Below, in pieces: positions 13,325 through 14,832 of a stretch of 14,832 nucleotides of DNA; position 1 is the stretch's first letter; each line of letters starts with the position of its first letter. The stretch is from an uncultured Nitrososphaerales archaeon. Lineage in GTDB: Archaea > Thermoproteota > Nitrososphaeria > Nitrososphaerales > JAAOZN01. Under the pieces are notes generated by a model. The model had not been told where the DNA came from and made no database searches. It saw only the letters and a program-made list of their open reading frames with translations. The stretch spans positions 1-14,832 of the forward strand of contig CALJAQ010000044.1 of assembly GCA_938029515.1 (NCBI GenBank), written 5' to 3'. Position numbers and translations under genes: made by a program.

Positions 13325-13726
13325 TCAGCTGAAGACTATCGCAGACTCTCTATTGAAACTCTCCTCAGAGTCTGAAGCGTGTATAACATTCTCTGTTAAC
13401 CCTAAGCCGAAGTCTCCACGTATTGTCCCAGGAGGGGCTTCAAATGACCTTGTTGGCCCTATCATCAACCTCACAACACTAACCGCATTATGCGCTTCGA
13501 GTATGGCTGCTACGACTGGACCTGAGGTTATGAAGTCTACGAGGTCTTGAAAGAACGGTTTACCTGCATGCGGCTCGTAAAACCTTTCCGCCTGCTGCCT
13601 TGTGAAGCTGAACATCTTCAAGTCCATTATCTTGAAGCCTTTCTCCTCGAACCGTGAGATTATTTTACCAATCAGCCCTCGGCGCACAGCGTCTGGTTTT
13701 ATGATGATTAATGTACGCTGACTCAT
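13325..13726 (-). CDS. ndk: Nucleoside diphosphate kinase
   Basis: Ndk transfers the gamma phosphate of ATP to NDPs through a phosphohistidine, supplying NTPs and dNTPs. The 133-residue protein shows [16 protein letters not shown] at the N-terminus, [11 protein letters not shown], the [18 protein letters not shown] loop, and the active-site segment NVIHASDS with catalytic H116. It ends in ESAIVFS, roughly ten residues earlier than many family members, so the C-terminal extension that helps oligomer packing is short or absent; all catalytic residues are kept. The ATG overlaps the L24e stop by four bases (ATGA), so expression is coupled to the ribosomal protein operon. Confidence 0.96.
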   Translation of the reverse strand: MSQRTLIIIKPDAVRRGLIGKIISRFEEKGFKIMDLKMFSFTRQQAERFYEPHAGKPFFQDLVDFITSGPVVAAILEAHNAVSVVRLMIGPTRSFEAPPGTIRGDFGLGLTENVIHASDSEESFNRESAIVFS

Positions 13727-13911
13727 TTTTTACTCACTTTACGTTTGGTAACCCATTTAACTCTTCTCGGGTCTCTTTTAAGATTTAGCGCATTTTTCCT
13801 ACACTTCGATGAACAGTAGTATTCGGTTGAACCGTCGAGGCGAACCAACATTATACCATAGCCTTGCTTTAACTCTTTGCTGCAGAAGCTACATCTTTTG
13901 CCTGCGAGCAT
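13723..13911 (-). CDS. rpl24e: Ribosomal protein L24e (eL24)
   Basis: A 62-residue zinc-ribbon protein of the large ribosomal subunit. The four cysteines are C7, C10, C33 and C37 (CSFC and CSSKC), the zinc site of archaeal eL24, in a short basic protein with the typical ending [10 protein letters not shown]. The length is normal for archaea. The ATG at 13911 is seven bases after the S28e stop, with AAGTGA as ribosome binding site. Confidence 0.96.
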   Translation of the reverse strand: MLAGKRCSFCSKELKQGYGIMLVRLDGSTEYYCSSKCRKNALNLKRDPRRVKWVTKRKVSKK

Positions 13912-13918
13912 TAGTGAA

Positions 13919-14134
13919 TCACTTTATCTTTCTAGCCTCTCTCTCGGTTTCCCGCAGCATAAGTATATCATTTAGCCTCACCGGCCCTTTAACGTTTCGA
14001 GTAAGTATACGCCCTTTATCTTTACCTTCAAGTATGCGAACACGTACTTGAGTTATTTCACCAGCTACACCTGTTCTACCCACAATCTGTATGACTTCAG
14101 CGGGTGTGAGCTTCTCTTCTGCAGCCTTACTCAT
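13919..14134 (-). CDS. rps28e: Ribosomal protein S28e (eS28)
   Basis: A 71-residue small-subunit protein, OB-fold. Nearly all of it matches the family: [37 protein letters not shown] and the terminal [11 protein letters not shown]. The length is standard. The ATG at 14134 is preceded by GGTGAG with a six-base spacing, and lies 15 bases after the L7Ae stop. It is the second gene of the ribosomal operon. Confidence 0.97.
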   Translation of the reverse strand: MSKAAEEKLTPAEVIQIVGRTGVAGEITQVRVRILEGKDKGRILTRNVKGPVRLNDILMLRETEREARKIK

Positions 14135-14149
14135 AATCGACTCACCGCG

Positions 14150-14524
14150 CTACTTTCTTAACTTAGCTACTTCGTTTACGATCTGCTCAACCAATGTTTG
14201 CGCTTCGTTTGGTTCAACTATGGCTGCTGAAGCAGCTGCAACATCTAGCCCTAATGCTGAACCGAGTTGTGCCTTACTTGGGACAAATATGAATGGTGTG
14301 TTTCTTTCTTCACAGAGGAGGGGTAAGTGCGCTACCACCTCCGGCGGTTCAACGTCTTCAGCCAACACTACGAGTTTTGCTATGCCACGCTCTACCGCCT
14401 TTGTAGTTTCGTTCGTGCCTTTTCTCACCTTGCCAGTCTGCTTGGCTTGGCGAACGGCTTCGTATGCTGCGTCAGCCAGCTCCTTTGGGACATCAAATTT
14501 GACATAGTATGGTTTTTCACGCAT
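14150..14524 (-). CDS. rpl7ae: Ribosomal protein L7Ae (eL8), kink-turn binding protein
   Basis: L7Ae binds kink-turns in 23S rRNA and is also the core protein of archaeal C/D and H/ACA guide RNPs and of RNase P. The 124-residue protein contains the RNA-binding [17 protein letters not shown] segment and the typical [20 protein letters not shown], followed by [20 protein letters not shown]. The length is normal. The ATG at 14524 has GGGGTG nine bases upstream. It is the first gene of the L7Ae-S28e-L24e-Ndk operon. The about 110-base leader region is unusually roomy; archaeal L7Ae is known to autoregulate in some species through a leader kink-turn, but I did not find a clear one. Confidence 0.97.
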   Translation of the reverse strand: MREKPYYVKFDVPKELADAAYEAVRQAKQTGKVRKGTNETTKAVERGIAKLVVLAEDVEPPEVVAHLPLLCEERNTPFIFVPSKAQLGSALGLDVAAASAAIVEPNEAQTLVEQIVNEVAKLRK

Positions 14525-14607
14525 TTATAGGCACCCCTTGCTTCAACCTTTTGCTACGTTCTTTGGGTTCATCTAATCTTCCCCCATAGTCGCTTTTAAC
14601 TGCTGTC

Positions 14608-14615
14608 TAATAAAC
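14608..14615 (-). promoter_or_regulatory. Candidate TATA box of the ribosomal protein operon
   Basis: The minus strand reads GTTTATTA, part of GACAGGTTTAT (14620-14610), an 11-base string identical to the one at the regulator operon promoter (11062-11052). Transcription would begin near 14585, about 60 bases before the L7Ae ATG. The upstream CTGT...ACAG (14616-14629) is a weak inverted repeat resembling the operators at 11058 and 11089. Confidence 0.4.
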
Positions 14616-14695
14616 CTGTCACTCTACAGGGTCGATACCGTTAAGATAAGGTTGAGTTCCTTGTCTAGGGATTTTGCTTGACGAGCTGAACAACC

Positions 14696-14832
14696 TTGAG
14701 AAGCTACTCTCACCTGATCAAGATGTGGGCTTATGAGCTGCTACTCAATGCCGTTCGTAGCAGGAATATCTTTCAACGTAATAGATTACCTTTGGAGAGG
14801 AAGGTTCTTGCCTGCCTGCTCTACATGGCTCT
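14696..14832 (+). CDS. Start of an unrecognised gene, cut by the window end
   Basis: The plus-strand frame opens after a TGA at 14687 and runs off the right edge. Possible starts are TTG at 14696 and ATG at 14723. The readable text includes KMWAYELLLNAVRSRN and RLPLERKVLACLLYMA. This looks protein-like, amphipathic and helical, and the second part recalls the N-terminal region of some transposases, but that is only an impression. It is divergent from the ribosomal operon, with about 170 non-coding bases between them. I cannot assign a function. Confidence 0.35.
   Translation, partial: MRSYSHLIKMWAYELLLNAVRSRNIFQRNRLPLERKVLACLLYMA

Noticed and set aside
14091..14507. 138-codon plus-strand frame opposite L7Ae and S28e
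   Set aside because: Fully antisense to two unmistakable ribosomal protein genes.
1..14832. CRISPR array or rRNA genes
   Set aside because: No regularly spaced repeats and no rRNA-like stretches were seen; the only notable direct repeats are the tRNA-end copies and the GTCTA pair.

Overview
The window looks like a chromosomal segment of a TACK-group archaeon. The evidence is an L7Ae / S28e / L24e / nucleoside diphosphate kinase / aIF5B cluster, an intron-containing tRNA gene with a bulge-helix-bulge splice site, archaeal TATA-type promoters, GGTG-type ribosome binding sites, many TTG and GTG starts, and KaiC-like and MoaD-like neighbours. Nitrososphaeria, Aigarchaeota or Bathyarchaeia relatives seem plausible to me, but I cannot fix the lineage from sequence alone.

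Layout. (1) Positions 1-3342, plus strand: an iron-sulfur cluster assembly operon, sufB (5' end outside the window), sufD, a small Rieske [2Fe-2S] protein and sufC. (2) 3371-3495: a tRNA-Ala(GGC) gene with a canonical 13-nt anticodon-loop intron and a 38-nt insertion, probably a second intron, in the D-loop. (3) 3496-5920: a small island flanked by near-identical copies of the tRNA 3' end. It carries a broken gene, a PD-(D/E)XK restriction endonuclease, a DNA methyltransferase convergent with it, and an AbrB-type regulator translationally coupled to the methyltransferase. It reads as a 2.4-kb restriction-modification island inserted in the tRNA gene. (4) 5955-10997, minus strand: a tight four-gene operon, in transcription order an AsnC-type HTH protein with a V4R-like domain, a KaiC-like ATPase, a GH3/ANL-family adenylating enzyme, and a seven-helix membrane protein with a DUF835-like C-terminus. 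Two matching 17-bp palindromes lie directly upstream of its TATA box. (5) 11108-14524, minus strand: a MoaD/ThiS/Urm1-like protein ending in Gly-Gly and the translation cluster infB, ndk, rpl24e, rps28e, rpl7ae (reverse transcription order). (6) The right edge holds the start of an unrecognised plus-strand gene.

How the parts work together. SufB, SufD and SufC form the scaffold that assembles Fe-S clusters; the Rieske protein may be an electron carrier or client. The restriction-modification genes are a self-contained defence or selfish unit. The four-gene operon looks like a membrane-linked signalling or metabolic system: a ligand-sensing regulator (V4R), a RecA/KaiC switch, an acyl-adenylating enzyme and a membrane sensor. 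I know no described system with this composition, and it is the best candidate here for something new.
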